A program made the position numbers and the translations under genes. 64,000 nt of DNA. Source: an uncultured Brachyspira sp. GTDB taxonomy: Bacteria; Spirochaetota; Brachyspiria; Brachyspirales; Brachyspiraceae. The stretch is taken from contig NZ_CALXYQ010000008.1 in assembly GCF_944393015.1 (NCBI RefSeq), forward strand, positions 34,253 through 98,252, read 5' to 3'. The notes beneath the pieces were generated by a model. It was given only the letters and a program-made list of their open reading frames with translations. It made no database searches and was not told the origin of the DNA. This document shows positions 36,426-47,149 of the stretch, in pieces; position 1 is the first letter of the stretch, and each line of letters starts with the position of its first letter.

Positions 36426-37874
36426 TTATTCCTCTATAATATCAACACCCTTTACATTTGATAAGAATTGTATAAACAAATCTAATACTATAGGATCTAC
36501 AGCTATTTTATTTTCTGTAAACATCTTTTTCATAAAAAATACTACTTCTTCAGGATTTTTATTTCTGCTTCCTTCCATAAATGTTAATGTATCATATATA
36601 TCCACTACTTCTAACATTTTAGCTGGAAAATAAGCAAAACATTCAGCATTTATTATATCTTCAGGCTCAAAAGACATTAGAAAATCAACTTTATGTTTAG
36701 GATCATTTATCTTTTTATCAAAGAAATTCTTCAATATTCCGCTTCCATAACCATAACATTCATGATGAAGTCCAACTGATAAGCAGGATTCTTCTCTTTG
36801 ATTTAGAACATATTTTAAAAAATAGTACGCTTTAGCAGTATGGAAATCTTTAAAATCTCCGTCTTTAATAAAATCATCTGTAGGAACAAAATCTATCATA
36901 TTAAGCATAGCAACATCATGATAAAAAGCACCTATAGCATAACTTACTATTTCAGAACCTGTAAATTTTCTTATTCCAAGTCTATATACATTTTCTAGCT
37001 TCTCTATGCTTTTTACAAGATTAAATCTGCTTAAAATAGTTTTATATTTTTCAAAATAAAGATTCTTATAATCCTGTCTTAATTTACTGCTTAATCCCTT
37101 ATTAAATATATTATTATAATAGTATAAGAATTCTATCATAAGTATACAAACTCTATTACTATGACTTAATATATTAGAATCATCAAGCATATCTAAATTA
37201 TCAAATATATCTCTATAAAAATATTCTTTTTCCAAATATGTTACTATACTATTCATTATACTAGAAATCATAATTTCAGTTTCTGTATTAACAGTATCAT
37301 TACGGTTTTTACTGGAACTTTTTATATATTTTAGATGTCTTATAAAATCTAATCTTCCAACAATACCCATTCCAGTCAATAAACGCTCTATATTTGGTGC
37401 TATTTCAGGAGTTACTTTAGGTGTTTTAGCTTCTAACTTTAATTGATCTAAATATGGCTTTAATAAATAAAGTCTATTATTTGGTTTCTCTTTTACCATT
37501 CTGTTTAAAAGATTATCATTAGCTGTTTTTAATTTCTCATTTTTTGATATACAATTTTTATATATATGATAAAAATATTCATATTCATTGAATTTACTAT
37601 CATCTGATCCTTCAACTACATTATTTTTATTTGTTTGAGGGTTATTCAAATTAAAAAATTTATTAGAAAATGATGATATGTAATATTTAGAATCTTTTAA
37701 TAAAACATTATCTTTCTCTTGTAAAAGAATATCTAAACAATTACCAGGCACAATAATACTTATACCTTTAGGATTAACACATGTTAATTCTATATTTTCT
37801 TTAGATATCATTTCTTTTAGTTCTATGAGTTTATCAAGATTAATCTCATAGTATTTATTCATTGCCTTAAACAT
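36426..37874 (-). CDS. Degenerate HD-GYP-like phosphodiesterase-family protein
   Basis: A 482-residue cytoplasmic protein. The C-terminal half has the order of HD-GYP motifs but with changes. HSNRV is near residue 236, FYHDVAML (normally LLHDIGK) near 318, and HTAKAYYFLK near 340. LHHECYGYGSG (normally HHERxDGxGYP) is near 365, and VVDIYDTLT near 425. Loss of the GYP proline and the Lys of HDIGK suggests altered or lost cyclic-di-GMP hydrolysis. The N-terminal half has no recognised domain. It lies upstream of fmt with a 63-bp gap. Confidence 0.6.
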   Translation of the reverse strand: MFKAMNKYYEINLDKLIELKEMISKENIELTCVNPKGISIIVPGNCLDILLQEKDNVLLKDSKYYISSFSNKFFNLNNPQTNKNNVVEGSDDSKFNEYEYFYHIYKNCISKNEKLKTANDNLLNRMVKEKPNNRLYLLKPYLDQLKLEAKTPKVTPEIAPNIERLLTGMGIVGRLDFIRHLKYIKSSSKNRNDTVNTETEIMISSIMNSIVTYLEKEYFYRDIFDNLDMLDDSNILSHSNRVCILMIEFLYYYNNIFNKGLSSKLRQDYKNLYFEKYKTILSRFNLVKSIEKLENVYRLGIRKFTGSEIVSYAIGAFYHDVAMLNMIDFVPTDDFIKDGDFKDFHTAKAYYFLKYVLNQREESCLSVGLHHECYGYGSGILKNFFDKKINDPKHKVDFLMSFEPEDIINAECFAYFPAKMLEVVDIYDTLTFMEGSRNKNPEEVVFFMKKMFTENKIAVDPIVLDLFIQFLSNVKGVDIIEE

Positions 37875-37908
37875 AATTTACTTCCCATTTTTTATTTTTT
37901 ATGATTAA

Positions 37909-38523
37909 TCAATTTTCCATTTCTTGTAAAATTTCATCTATATGTTTAAGCTGCCTATCTGCTGTTTTATTATAGTCTATTTCTCCAAGTGCTATTTTAT
38001 ATGCTTTATCAATCAAATTATCCATTTCTAATTTAGCTTTATTTTTCATAACTTTTTCTGCTAATTCTTTAGTAACTGCCCATCTTTCCTTAGCTAAATT
38101 ATAGAAAAATACAGCATATTCAAAACTTTTCTTTATATCCTCATCAAATTGAGAATTATAGAAATAATAATTTTTTTTATCATAAAGTCCGGCAAGATAA
38201 ATATAATTTTGAGTTATAAGATAATTAAACTGCATGTGCATGAGATCTTTATATCTTGTATATGCTTCCTCTGTCTCTATAATAGTTAAAGCTCTATTAA
38301 CAAAATCGAAAGGGGCATCTAATGCTCTTTCAAGATAATCTACGTTTCTAAGCAAGTCATATTCAGCATAATAGGATGGTAATGCATAAAGCCTATAATA
38401 ATCCTCAGCATAAACTATATAACCATAGTCTTTTTTCTCTACTATAGTTGATTCTTTCATGCCTATTTTAGGATATAGGCTTATACTAAATATAAAAACA
38501 AATAATAATATTATTTTCTTCAT
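37909..38523 (-). CDS. Exported protein of unknown function
   Basis: A 204-residue protein with a clear signal peptide (MKKIILLFVFIFSISLYPK) and no lipobox cysteine. The mature part is helical and rich in aromatic residues (YVVYAEDYYRLYALPSYYAEYD-like composition). It may contain tetratricopeptide-like helices. No family recognised. It is between the ankyrin-repeat gene (65 bp upstream) and the HD-GYP-like gene (34 bp downstream). Confidence 0.6.
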   Translation of the reverse strand: MKKIILLFVFIFSISLYPKIGMKESTIVEKKDYGYIVYAEDYYRLYALPSYYAEYDLLRNVDYLERALDAPFDFVNRALTIIETEEAYTRYKDLMHMQFNYLITQNYIYLAGLYDKKNYYFYNSQFDEDIKKSFEYAVFFYNLAKERWAVTKELAEKVMKNKAKLEMDNLIDKAYKIALGEIDYNKTADRQLKHIDEILQEMEN

Positions 38524-38588
38524 GATTCGCAGCTTATAATTTAAATTATCACTGCTTTCATTAACGGTATAAATAGTATAATACTTTA

Positions 38589-40529
38589 TTAATTATTATT
38601 CTGTTTTTCTTCGGCTTCTTTTAATATCTCGAATATAGCACTGTTATTATTATCTCTAGCTATATCAATAGGATAGTTTCCTCTGTTATTTCTAACCATA
38701 ACATCAGCACCAGATAATACTAATTCACTTACTATATCAACACTTCCAGAATTAACAGCTTTATGTAAAGGAGTATCTCCATTTTGATCTTGTATATTAA
38801 GATTAGGCTTTTTTTCTAATAACATTCTTACAATAGGAAGTTTTGAATATTCAGAAGCTATATGTAAAGCTGTATCACCATATTTATCAACAGCATTAAT
38901 ATCTACTTTCTGAGTTAATAATATTCTAGCTATATTTTCAGCTCCGCTTTTAGCAGCTATCATTAAAGGAGTATAACTTGATATACCAGCATAGTTTATA
39001 TCAGCACCTGCCTCTACTAATATCTGAAGCAAATCAACATTATCATTATTGATAGCATATTCAATTAAACTCTCTCCGTCTTTAGTTACAACTGAAAGAT
39101 TAGCTTTATTAGCTATTAATAACTTTGTAAGCTCAACATCATTATTCATAACAGCAACAGTTAAAGGACTAAGCCCATTACTGTCTTCTACATTGATGTT
39201 TGCTTTGTTTTCTATTAAAAGATTTATCATATCATTTCTGCTTGATTCTATAGGACTATTCATAGCATATAAAAGAGGTGTTTTCTCTTCATAGCTTTTA
39301 GCATTAACATTGGCTTTATTTTCTATTAAAACTTTAGCAAGTTCAATATCACCGTTATTAGCAGCATACATTAAAGAAGTCCATCCGTCATTATCAGCTG
39401 AATTTACATCAGCCCCATTTGTAAGAAGCACTTTTACAGTATCTATATATGAATTTCCAGCAGCTATTATTAATGCATTTTTTCCATTGATAAGTCTATT
39501 TAATGTATTTTTATTTATATTTGTGATTATTTTACTCATAACTTTAGCACTGTCTGCAGATTTCTGCTGAACTAATACTAAATCAACAGGAGATGAACTT
39601 GTATTATTGAATTTAGAGCCGGCTGCAGCCATTATTATATTACCATACATATCGCTTTCACCAGCATCTTCTATTTTAGCACCTTTAGATACGAAATAAT
39701 CTACTAATGCAGGATTAAGCGATAAAACTGCATTATAAAGTACTGTAGTTCCATCGGCATTTTTATAATTGATATCTGCCCCATTATCTATTAAATAACG
39801 AACTATACTTTCATCACTATTAGCAATAGCATAACTTAAAAGTGAAGGTTCTCTTTTTAAATCAAATGAATTTTTTAATAGAAGTTCTATCATAGTTTTA
39901 TTAGTTTGAGCAACAGCATAATACATTGGATATTTTACTATATCATTACCTGTATAAGAACCGTATACATTAGCTTTTCCTTCTTTTATAAGAAGTTCAG
40001 CAATTTTTGTATTATTATTGCTTATAGCTAGTATTAAAGGAGTAATTCCTGAATCATTAGCTATTTCTGTGTCTGCTTTATTTTCTATTAGAAATTCTAC
40101 AGCTTTTATATTATTATTTTGTACAGCATAAAATAATGGGCTTTGATTATTATCACCTGTTTCATTAACATCAGCACCATTATTATTAACCATTTCTTTT
40201 ACAATACTATCTCCGTACTTTTTCTTATATATTTCCTCACTGTATATTTCATAGTTTATAACCATTTTCTCCATATCAGATTTGCTCTTTACAAATAAGA
40301 ACAAACCTACAAGTATACCAGCACCTACAAGAAGTACGAATACAATAGCACAAGCTACTACAGCTACTTTAAATATATATTTTTTATTTTCTTCAGCTTC
40401 TTTAGCTTTATCTACTTTTTGAATAGTAGAATTTACATTATTATTTGAATTGTTTTGATTATTATTAATCAAATTATTATTTTCATTATTATTGTTATTA
40501 TCCAAATTATTGTTATCCAAATTTTCCAT
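38589..40529 (-). CDS. Membrane-anchored ankyrin-repeat protein, about 15 repeats
   Basis: About 646 residues from ATG 40529; a TTG start 6 bp upstream is also possible, since it sits at better spacing to GGGG. The first 45 residues are an Asn-rich linker (DNNNLDNNNNNENNN). A membrane helix follows near residues 50-75. The rest consists of roughly fifteen ankyrin repeats such as DNDGWTSLMYAANNGDIELA and DKYGDTALHIASEY. Topology suggests the repeats are outside the inner membrane. Brachyspira-type genomes carry many such proteins, and roles are undefined. A small ankyrin protein is also encoded at 63483-63827. Confidence 0.8.
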   Translation of the reverse strand: MENLDNNNLDNNNNNENNNLINNNQNNSNNNVNSTIQKVDKAKEAEENKKYIFKVAVVACAIVFVLLVGAGILVGLFLFVKSKSDMEKMVINYEIYSEEIYKKKYGDSIVKEMVNNNGADVNETGDNNQSPLFYAVQNNNIKAVEFLIENKADTEIANDSGITPLILAISNNNTKIAELLIKEGKANVYGSYTGNDIVKYPMYYAVAQTNKTMIELLLKNSFDLKREPSLLSYAIANSDESIVRYLIDNGADINYKNADGTTVLYNAVLSLNPALVDYFVSKGAKIEDAGESDMYGNIIMAAAGSKFNNTSSSPVDLVLVQQKSADSAKVMSKIITNINKNTLNRLINGKNALIIAAGNSYIDTVKVLLTNGADVNSADNDGWTSLMYAANNGDIELAKVLIENKANVNAKSYEEKTPLLYAMNSPIESSRNDMINLLIENKANINVEDSNGLSPLTVAVMNNDVELTKLLIANKANLSVVTKDGESLIEYAINNDNVDLLQILVEAGADINYAGISSYTPLMIAAKSGAENIARILLTQKVDINAVDKYGDTALHIASEYSKLPIVRMLLEKKPNLNIQDQNGDTPLHKAVNSGSVDIVSELVLSGADVMVRNNRGNYPIDIARDNNNSAIFEILKEAEEKQNNN

Positions 40530-40621
40530 AAACAAACTATTCCCCGCAAGTTATTTTCTAAATATGATAACATATTTTAAATAAATTAAAAGAGATTAAT
40601 ATAAAAAATATATATACTACC

Positions 40622-43228
40622 CTATTGTAATACAAAATTCCTAGTTTCTATATAAGGTGTCTCATCTGCAATATATGATTCTATAACAACAATATAATTT
40701 CCTCTAGGAAGTGATGATAATTCTTCTTTTGGTATAGTAAGTTTGAATACATCATTTTCTAAAACAGCATTATATTCCTTTTCGCCTCCATTTGGCAACT
40801 GAAGCAATATTTTTACTGTTGTATTAGGGTCAGGCATCTCTAATGCATTATCTGGATAATTATATGAAGAAACATAAATATCTATATTCATATCATTGTT
40901 TCTATTTGCTATAGCAGGCATATCAATATCTTCTATTCTGCTCATTTTTGTAGATAATTTTTCAATCCAATATTCAGCAGTGTAGCCATAATCTTTGAAA
41001 GCAGTTAATTCTATATAATTAGCTTTAGAATCTATTCTTGAAATAAAGAAAGGTCCATTTGATATATAAGCATGTCCGTATTTATCTATAAAATCAATAG
41101 CAGCCTGGTATCTTTTAACAGCTTCTTCTTTTGTTATAAAATCTTCTATTCCAGCAGGTATATACTCGGAATCACTCATTTCTATCAATTTTTCTTTTAT
41201 ATCAGATACGCATGTAGGATTTTTTACATCTATAGAGGTTAAAGACTGATCCTGTGAAATAGTATAAACATTTCCAGATTTAGAACCCTCAAGAACAATT
41301 TTCATTATAGCTTCATTTATCTCGAAAGGAATAACAGTATTTCTATTAGGATTACCTATTTTAGGTCCTACTGAAGCAATAGCAATTTGTCTGTTCATAT
41401 CCATAGGCCAATAATAATTTCCATAAACAGTAAAACTTCCATCCTCATTTATAACACTTCCAACTGCTCCGTCCATAGCAGAAAGATATCTTCCAGCCAT
41501 AGCAGAATCATAATATTTATCGTTTTCATTAGTTTTTGTTATTATATTAGCAATGAATACACTTCCATACATTAAATCAACTAAAGATGAATCTATGCCA
41601 TGATGCCATTTAAAACTTTTAGGCTTGAAATCACATTTTACATAGGCAGTAAGATTATCTGATTTTGTATAAACTAACTCTCCTTTATCATCAACTTTAA
41701 CAGTTAAACCCTCTTCCCATTTCTGAGTATAAGGATTGTACATTTTAGCATTTTGCGGAACTTTCACAGTACCAACAGGTATACCATTATTTCCTGCTCT
41801 AACTCCTATTTCTAAACTATTAGTATCGGGATCTCCAAGTATGAATTCTGTTTTTGCTGTAGAAGGCGATTCAAATGAAGCACCTGCATCAGAACAAGGA
41901 CCTATCATTATAGCAGAATAAGCATCGGAAAATCCTCCAACTCCAACAGGATCCCAAGGACTTATAAATAATGAACCTTGTGCAGAATGCTGAAGAACTC
42001 TCAATACTTTTTCACCATTTCTATTCGGTTTTATATCAGCACTTCTTATAGACCAATCATTTATACCGTCGCCTACACCATAAAGCATTCTTCTATTGAA
42101 TCTTTCTTTATTTGCCACAAAAAACTGAGTCTGAGAGCTTAAATATATTCTAACTGCATCTTGAAGTCCTATTTCCTGCAAACGCATGTTGCCATTCCAA
42201 TATTCATCAGCAGTCAAGAACCATCCATTTGAATTTTTATCGCTTATTCTTGAAGCCTCTTTATTATCATAATTCCAAAACTCAGCGACATTAGCTCCCG
42301 GCATATAATTACCTTCTCTTACATACATCTGTCTTAATGTAACGTCCCACCAAGCACGAGTAGCACCTGCCCCCCAAGCCTCTGTTATAATATTCCATTC
42401 ATAATCTTTTGGATCAGATCCATATACTACCTGTGTAGACTTATTTCTATCATATAATAATTTTTCAACTTTTATTCCTGTTTTCTCTATTAAATCGGAT
42501 ATTGCATTACCTGCCGGAAGTCTTCCTGTAGGATCATCAACCCTTATAACAAATTTAATAGTTACTACTTCTCCGTTATATTTCCACCAGCCATTTTCTT
42601 TTACTAGTTTACCCCTATTCTCTGGAAGATTAGCTGCTTTCTCCATAGCTTTATTTATATCATTAATAGCTTTTTCCTGATTGCCGTTTTCTGTAATACC
42701 CATTTTTGAAGGGATAAGATTATATCTGTATGTACCCGGCTGTCCCGGTGTAGCTTGTGTAAATGAAGGCTGTCCTGCTCCTCTTAAAATTTCATCAACA
42801 AGTTTTTTTCTGTCAATCAAAAAATTCATAGCAAATCTTACTTCCTTTATAGCCAAAGGATTAAAATGAGTTTTTCCGTCTCTTGTTGTAACTGTATATG
42901 GGGCTTTATTCGGTACCGGATTAAATAGTAAAGACCAAGAACCTGAAGGTACTGCATAAGTATCAAGTTTCTCTAAATCAGTTTCGCCTAATGATAAATA
43001 TGTACTTCCGTCTATTCCGCTTGCCATTAAATCAGCTCTGCCGTCTGCCACATCTTTAATAGCTATTGTCATATCTGTTCTCACTTCATATATTATTTTA
43101 TCTATTAATGCTCCGCCTCTGTCTATTTCTTTTTGTTCAATTTCTTCCTGACTATTGGAACATGACAATAATATTATAAATAGTATTAATATTGGAAATT
43201 TATATAAAATTTTATTATTCAATTTCAT
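40622..43228 (-). CDS. Large solute-binding lipoprotein, ABC family 5 (peptide/nickel type)
   Basis: A lipoprotein with signal peptide and lipobox LLSC (Cys23). The body shows the family-5 extracellular solute-binding pattern: IKEVRFAMNFLIDRKKLVDEI (the usual VRKALAYAIDR region) and repeated substrate-pocket segments, including PAGIEDFITKEEAVKRYQAAIDF and HAYISNGPFFISRID. At 868 residues it is longer than ordinary oligopeptide-binding proteins, with an added C-terminal beta domain from about residue 790. No permease or ATPase genes are adjacent, so it is an orphan binding protein here. Ligand unknown. Confidence 0.78.
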   Translation of the reverse strand: MKLNNKILYKFPILILFIILLSCSNSQEEIEQKEIDRGGALIDKIIYEVRTDMTIAIKDVADGRADLMASGIDGSTYLSLGETDLEKLDTYAVPSGSWSLLFNPVPNKAPYTVTTRDGKTHFNPLAIKEVRFAMNFLIDRKKLVDEILRGAGQPSFTQATPGQPGTYRYNLIPSKMGITENGNQEKAINDINKAMEKAANLPENRGKLVKENGWWKYNGEVVTIKFVIRVDDPTGRLPAGNAISDLIEKTGIKVEKLLYDRNKSTQVVYGSDPKDYEWNIITEAWGAGATRAWWDVTLRQMYVREGNYMPGANVAEFWNYDNKEASRISDKNSNGWFLTADEYWNGNMRLQEIGLQDAVRIYLSSQTQFFVANKERFNRRMLYGVGDGINDWSIRSADIKPNRNGEKVLRVLQHSAQGSLFISPWDPVGVGGFSDAYSAIMIGPCSDAGASFESPSTAKTEFILGDPDTNSLEIGVRAGNNGIPVGTVKVPQNAKMYNPYTQKWEEGLTVKVDDKGELVYTKSDNLTAYVKCDFKPKSFKWHHGIDSSLVDLMYGSVFIANIITKTNENDKYYDSAMAGRYLSAMDGAVGSVINEDGSFTVYGNYYWPMDMNRQIAIASVGPKIGNPNRNTVIPFEINEAIMKIVLEGSKSGNVYTISQDQSLTSIDVKNPTCVSDIKEKLIEMSDSEYIPAGIEDFITKEEAVKRYQAAIDFIDKYGHAYISNGPFFISRIDSKANYIELTAFKDYGYTAEYWIEKLSTKMSRIEDIDMPAIANRNNDMNIDIYVSSYNYPDNALEMPDPNTTVKILLQLPNGGEKEYNAVLENDVFKLTIPKEELSSLPRGNYIVVIESYIADETPYIETRNFVLQ

Positions 43229-43433
43229 TATTTAGCCTCATTACTATATACAGATTAACATAATATATAATAATAGTATAAACAATAAAAGTCAATAAAA
43301 TAATATCTATAAATTATATTCAAAATATTTTCATAATCTCAAATAATATAAAAATTATATTATTATTAATAAAATATTTTTTATTAGTAGTATATGTATA
43401 ATAAAATACCTATAAAATAAATAAAATATATCC

Positions 43434-43462
43434 TTGACAAATATAAAAAAGAAAATTAGAAT
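43434..43462 (+). promoter_or_regulatory. nrdBA promoter
   Basis: TTGACA (43434-43439) and TAGAAT (43457-43462) are 17 bp apart. I see no clear NrdR box pair around it. The 283-bp gap upstream of nrdB holds nothing else recognisable. Confidence 0.6.
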
Positions 43463-43511
43463 ACCTAATTAAACTCAAAATTATTTTGAAATAAAAGATC
43501 TCGGAGAAAAT

Positions 43512-44582
43512 ATGAAAGTAATAGATATAGACAAAAAACCTGAAAATGAAAAAATATTTTTTGGAGATTTTGGGCATTATTTAAGAATAGATTCTGTAAG
43601 TCATGAAGTGGCTAGAAAATTGAAAGAAGCTAGTGAAGGAAACACTTGGTTTTCAAAAGAAGTTGATTATAAATCTGATAAAACAAGATTCTCTTCATTA
43701 CCTCAAGATGCACAAAGAGCATTTAAACTCAATATAGCATATCAAACTTTGATGGACAGCGGTGTTACATCAGGATTTTCATCAATATTAAACAGAATAG
43801 TTACAAGCTCAATATGGTCTATTTTATATGCAAGAATAGCTATAGAGGAAAATATACATGCTGAAAGTTATTCCTACGGACTTTCTGAAGTATTCGGACA
43901 TGAGGCAACAGACACATTAGATTTAGTATATAATGATGAATTTGTCAAGCATAGAATGGAAAAAGAGGTAGAATTATTCGGAAATGTTGATGAACTATGT
44001 AATTTAGAAAATTCTCCAGCAACATTAGATGAAAAAAAACAAGCAGTATTAAAATTACTTATGGGAATATATTTGCTTGAAAGTGTGAAGTTTCCATTCT
44101 CTTTTCTTGTAACTTTCACAATTAACAATAACTACGACAATGCAATAGCAGGATTCACAAAGACTATTAAATTGATAGCACATGATGAATTAAATACTCA
44201 TGTACCTACTGGTAAAAATGTAATGAATATACTTAGAAAAGAAAATGATCAGGGTTTTACACATTTATTTAAAAGCGGTTGGTTTAATGATATGGCTAAA
44301 GCTATGACAGAATTTACTGTTAACGAAGAAATAAAATGGGCTAAATACCTTTTTGATGGATATGAGGTAGCAGGTATTAATTCTTCAGTAAGCGAACACT
44401 TTATAAAATATTGGGCAGGGGTTAGATTAAGAGATTTAGGAGTTGAATCTCAATATAATGAGAAAAAATCAGATATCATAGACTGGTTTAACAGCTATAG
44501 AGATATAAACAAACAGAATGCTGCGTTACAGGAAACAACCAACACCTCTTATCAAAAAGGTGCTTTGAAAAACGATTTATAA
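43512..44582 (+). CDS. nrdB: Class I ribonucleotide reductase, small (radical-generating) subunit
   Basis: Generates the tyrosyl radical needed for deoxyribonucleotide synthesis. Di-iron ligands and the radical Tyr can be aligned with the E. coli enzyme: Asp82 in YQTLMDSG, Glu113 and His116 in EENIHAESY, Tyr120 four residues after the His, then LLESVKFPF and IAHDELNTHV for the remaining Glu and His ligands. The 356-residue length is normal. It precedes nrdA by 47 bp, in reverse order to E. coli. A GGAG ribosome site precedes the ATG. Confidence 0.92.
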   Translation: MKVIDIDKKPENEKIFFGDFGHYLRIDSVSHEVARKLKEASEGNTWFSKEVDYKSDKTRFSSLPQDAQRAFKLNIAYQTLMDSGVTSGFSSILNRIVTSSIWSILYARIAIEENIHAESYSYGLSEVFGHEATDTLDLVYNDEFVKHRMEKEVELFGNVDELCNLENSPATLDEKKQAVLKLLMGIYLLESVKFPFSFLVTFTINNNYDNAIAGFTKTIKLIAHDELNTHVPTGKNVMNILRKENDQGFTHLFKSGWFNDMAKAMTEFTVNEEIKWAKYLFDGYEVAGINSSVSEHFIKYWAGVRLRDLGVESQYNEKKSDIIDWFNSYRDINKQNAALQETTNTSYQKGALKNDL

Positions 44583-44629
44583 TTTATGCTTAATTTTCAA
44601 AATAAAAAAATAATTATCAGGGTTAAATT

Positions 44630-46951
44630 ATGATAGAACTTACAAAAGATAAAAAACATATAATCATTAAAAGAGACGGCAGAGAAGAGCCTTTTAATGA
44701 AGAAAAATTAAGAAAAGTTATAGATTGGGCTACAGAAGGTAAAGAGGCTTTCACTAATCAGCTTCTTGAAGGGCTTAATATTAAAATAAATGATAAAATG
44801 AAAATAGAAGTATTATATGATGAACTCATAAATACTGCTGTTAACATGATAAGTCCGCTATACCCTATGTATGATACAATAGCAGAAAAACTTTATTTAA
44901 TGAAAATATATAAAGAAACATGCGGATTAAAAAAAATAGGTTCATATCCTCATATAAAAAATTTCTTAAAAAAAGGTATAAAATATAAAATATATGATAA
45001 GGATATAATTCAGCTTTTTACAGATAAAGAACTAGATAAAATAAATTCTATGATAGATCCTAACAGAGATTTATTATTCACATATAAAGGACTTGCAATA
45101 TTCTATAAAAAATATTGTAAAAATATAGGAAACAAAAAATTAGAGCTTCCCCAAATAACATATATGGTAGCTGCTATGTTTTCATTCTATGATGATTATT
45201 ATAAAGGGGAAAACAAAGATAAATTAGAAATAAGCAAATCTGAAAGACTTAAATATATTAAGAGAACTTATGATATGCTTTCAAGACATGAAATTACTTT
45301 TGCAACACCTAGAATAGCAAACAGTATGACAATAAAAGCACAATTAGCTAGCTGTATATTAAACACCCCTGCTGATGATACTTGGAGCTTGAATCAAACA
45401 GACGGAAATATGGCATTATACTCAAAATTTTCAGGCGGTATAGCTTATGATGCTTCATATATAAGGGCAGCTGGTTCTACAATACAAACTAATAGAGGAC
45501 GTTCTGACGGCCCTATACCTTTTATAAAAAGAGTTGAGCAAACTATATCATCATTCAATCAAGGCGGAGTTCGTAAAGGTGCATGCGTTATTACTTTTCC
45601 TTGGTGGCATTTAGATGTACTTGATTTGATTATGCTTAAAGATGCCGGCGGTACTGAAGATACCAGAGCTAGGAAATTAGTTTATTCTATTAGAATAAGT
45701 AATATATTCAGAGAAAGAGTTAATAAAGACGGATATGTAACTTTATTCGATCCTAAAGAAACTCCTCTTTTAAACGAAGAATACGGAAAAAATTTTGATG
45801 TTGCTTATATGTATTATGAAAGTAAATCTTCTATAAGAAAAAAGAAAATAAAAGCTAAGGATTTATTATTTCAAATATTAAAAGTAAGACAGGAAACAGG
45901 AAATTTATATTTAACCTTTGTAGACAATATTAATGAACAGAATATGGTTAATAGATTCGTAGGAGCTTCAAACCTCTGTCAGGAAATAGTAATACCTTCC
46001 TACCCTTCTAAACTTATAAAAGAAAAATATGTCATTAATGAAGACGGAGAATATGAAATCATACAGAGAAAGAAAAGCGGTGAGATAGGTATATGTAATT
46101 TGGTGTCTGTAAATTTAATGTCTTGGGTAAATTTCTCACCTGAAAAGAAAAAATCATTCTGCTACACTCTTTTAAGAGGATGCGACAATATTATAGATAC
46201 TCAATTCTATCCTGTTAAAGAAGGTGAAATTGCTAATAAAAAGAACAGACCTATAGGAATAGGCGTTATAAATTATGCTAACTTACTTGCTTCAAATAAA
46301 TTAAAATATACTGATAAAGAAGCTTTGGAATTTACAAATAAAGTTTTCGATGATTTATATTATCATATATATGAAGCATCTAATATATTAGCAAGAGAGA
46401 GAGGACCTTATAAAACTTTCAATGAATCCAAATGGAAAGAGGGATTAACTCCATTTCATATATCATTATTAAATAACAACAAAAAGAATAATCTTAATGT
46501 AAGTGTAGATAAAGAAAAATGGGATAAGCTTGCAGAAAATATAAAAAATAATGGTGTGAGATTTTCATTCCATGGAGCAATAGCCCCTACTGCTACATCA
46601 GGAAAAAGCGTATCTGCAACAGAAAGTATAGAACCTATAGTAGATTTATTCTTTATAGAAGAAGGAATACAAACACTCCCTAGCTTAGTACCTAATATCA
46701 AAAAAAATAGAGAGTACTATGAAAGATGTTGGAATATTCCTGCAAAAACTATAATAGAGCTTGCCGCTGTAAGACAAAGATATATAGATCAATCTCAGTC
46801 ATTGAATTTATATTATGTAAAACCTGATTCTGCTAAAGAGCTTTGGGACGATATTCAATATGCTATGGATTTGGGATTAAAGACTCTTTATTATATGAAA
46901 ACTCCTAAGTCTAATTTTGAGTTAGATGAAGTTTGTGAATCTTGTACATAA
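44630..46951 (+). CDS. nrdA: Class I ribonucleotide reductase, catalytic subunit
   Basis: Reduces ribonucleoside diphosphates. An N-terminal ATP-cone covers about residues 8-95 (IIIKRDGREEPFNEEKLRK), the site of dATP inhibition. The catalytic core holds the redox cysteine of LASCILNTPADDTWS, the radical-site loop with NLCQEI (Asn, Cys, Glu) and the partner cysteine in GICNLVSVNLMSW. The C-terminal tail ends CESCT, the swinging Cys pair that thioredoxin or glutaredoxin reduces. At 773 residues the length is normal. It forms an operon with nrdB and ends at a terminator at 46979. Confidence 0.93.
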   Translation: MIELTKDKKHIIIKRDGREEPFNEEKLRKVIDWATEGKEAFTNQLLEGLNIKINDKMKIEVLYDELINTAVNMISPLYPMYDTIAEKLYLMKIYKETCGLKKIGSYPHIKNFLKKGIKYKIYDKDIIQLFTDKELDKINSMIDPNRDLLFTYKGLAIFYKKYCKNIGNKKLELPQITYMVAAMFSFYDDYYKGENKDKLEISKSERLKYIKRTYDMLSRHEITFATPRIANSMTIKAQLASCILNTPADDTWSLNQTDGNMALYSKFSGGIAYDASYIRAAGSTIQTNRGRSDGPIPFIKRVEQTISSFNQGGVRKGACVITFPWWHLDVLDLIMLKDAGGTEDTRARKLVYSIRISNIFRERVNKDGYVTLFDPKETPLLNEEYGKNFDVAYMYYESKSSIRKKKIKAKDLLFQILKVRQETGNLYLTFVDNINEQNMVNRFVGASNLCQEIVIPSYPSKLIKEKYVINEDGEYEIIQRKKSGEIGICNLVSVNLMSWVNFSPEKKKSFCYTLLRGCDNIIDTQFYPVKEGEIANKKNRPIGIGVINYANLLASNKLKYTDKEALEFTNKVFDDLYYHIYEASNILARERGPYKTFNESKWKEGLTPFHISLLNNNKKNNLNVSVDKEKWDKLAENIKNNGVRFSFHGAIAPTATSGKSVSATESIEPIVDLFFIEEGIQTLPSLVPNIKKNREYYERCWNIPAKTIIELAAVRQRYIDQSQSLNLYYVKPDSAKELWDDIQYAMDLGLKTLYYMKTPKSNFELDEVCESCT

Positions 46952-46978
46952 TAAAAATCAATATAAATATACCCTATT

Positions 46979-47016
46979 AGGCATTATAACTTTTGTTATA
47001 GTGCCTATTTATTTTT
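46979..47016 (+). terminator. nrdBA terminator
   Basis: AGGCATTATAAC and GTTATAGTGCCT form a 12-bp stem with one G-U pair and a four-T loop, followed by a T-rich tract. Confidence 0.75.
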
Positions 47017-47149
47017 TAAAAATTTTTTATAACCTATTGCTATTTTTTATAATATAATATAGAATCCTTGTTTATATAAAAAATATTGATTTGCTTTCTT
47101 GTTGTTTTTGTTAAAAAATAATTTTTTTAAATATTATAAAGCTATTCAT

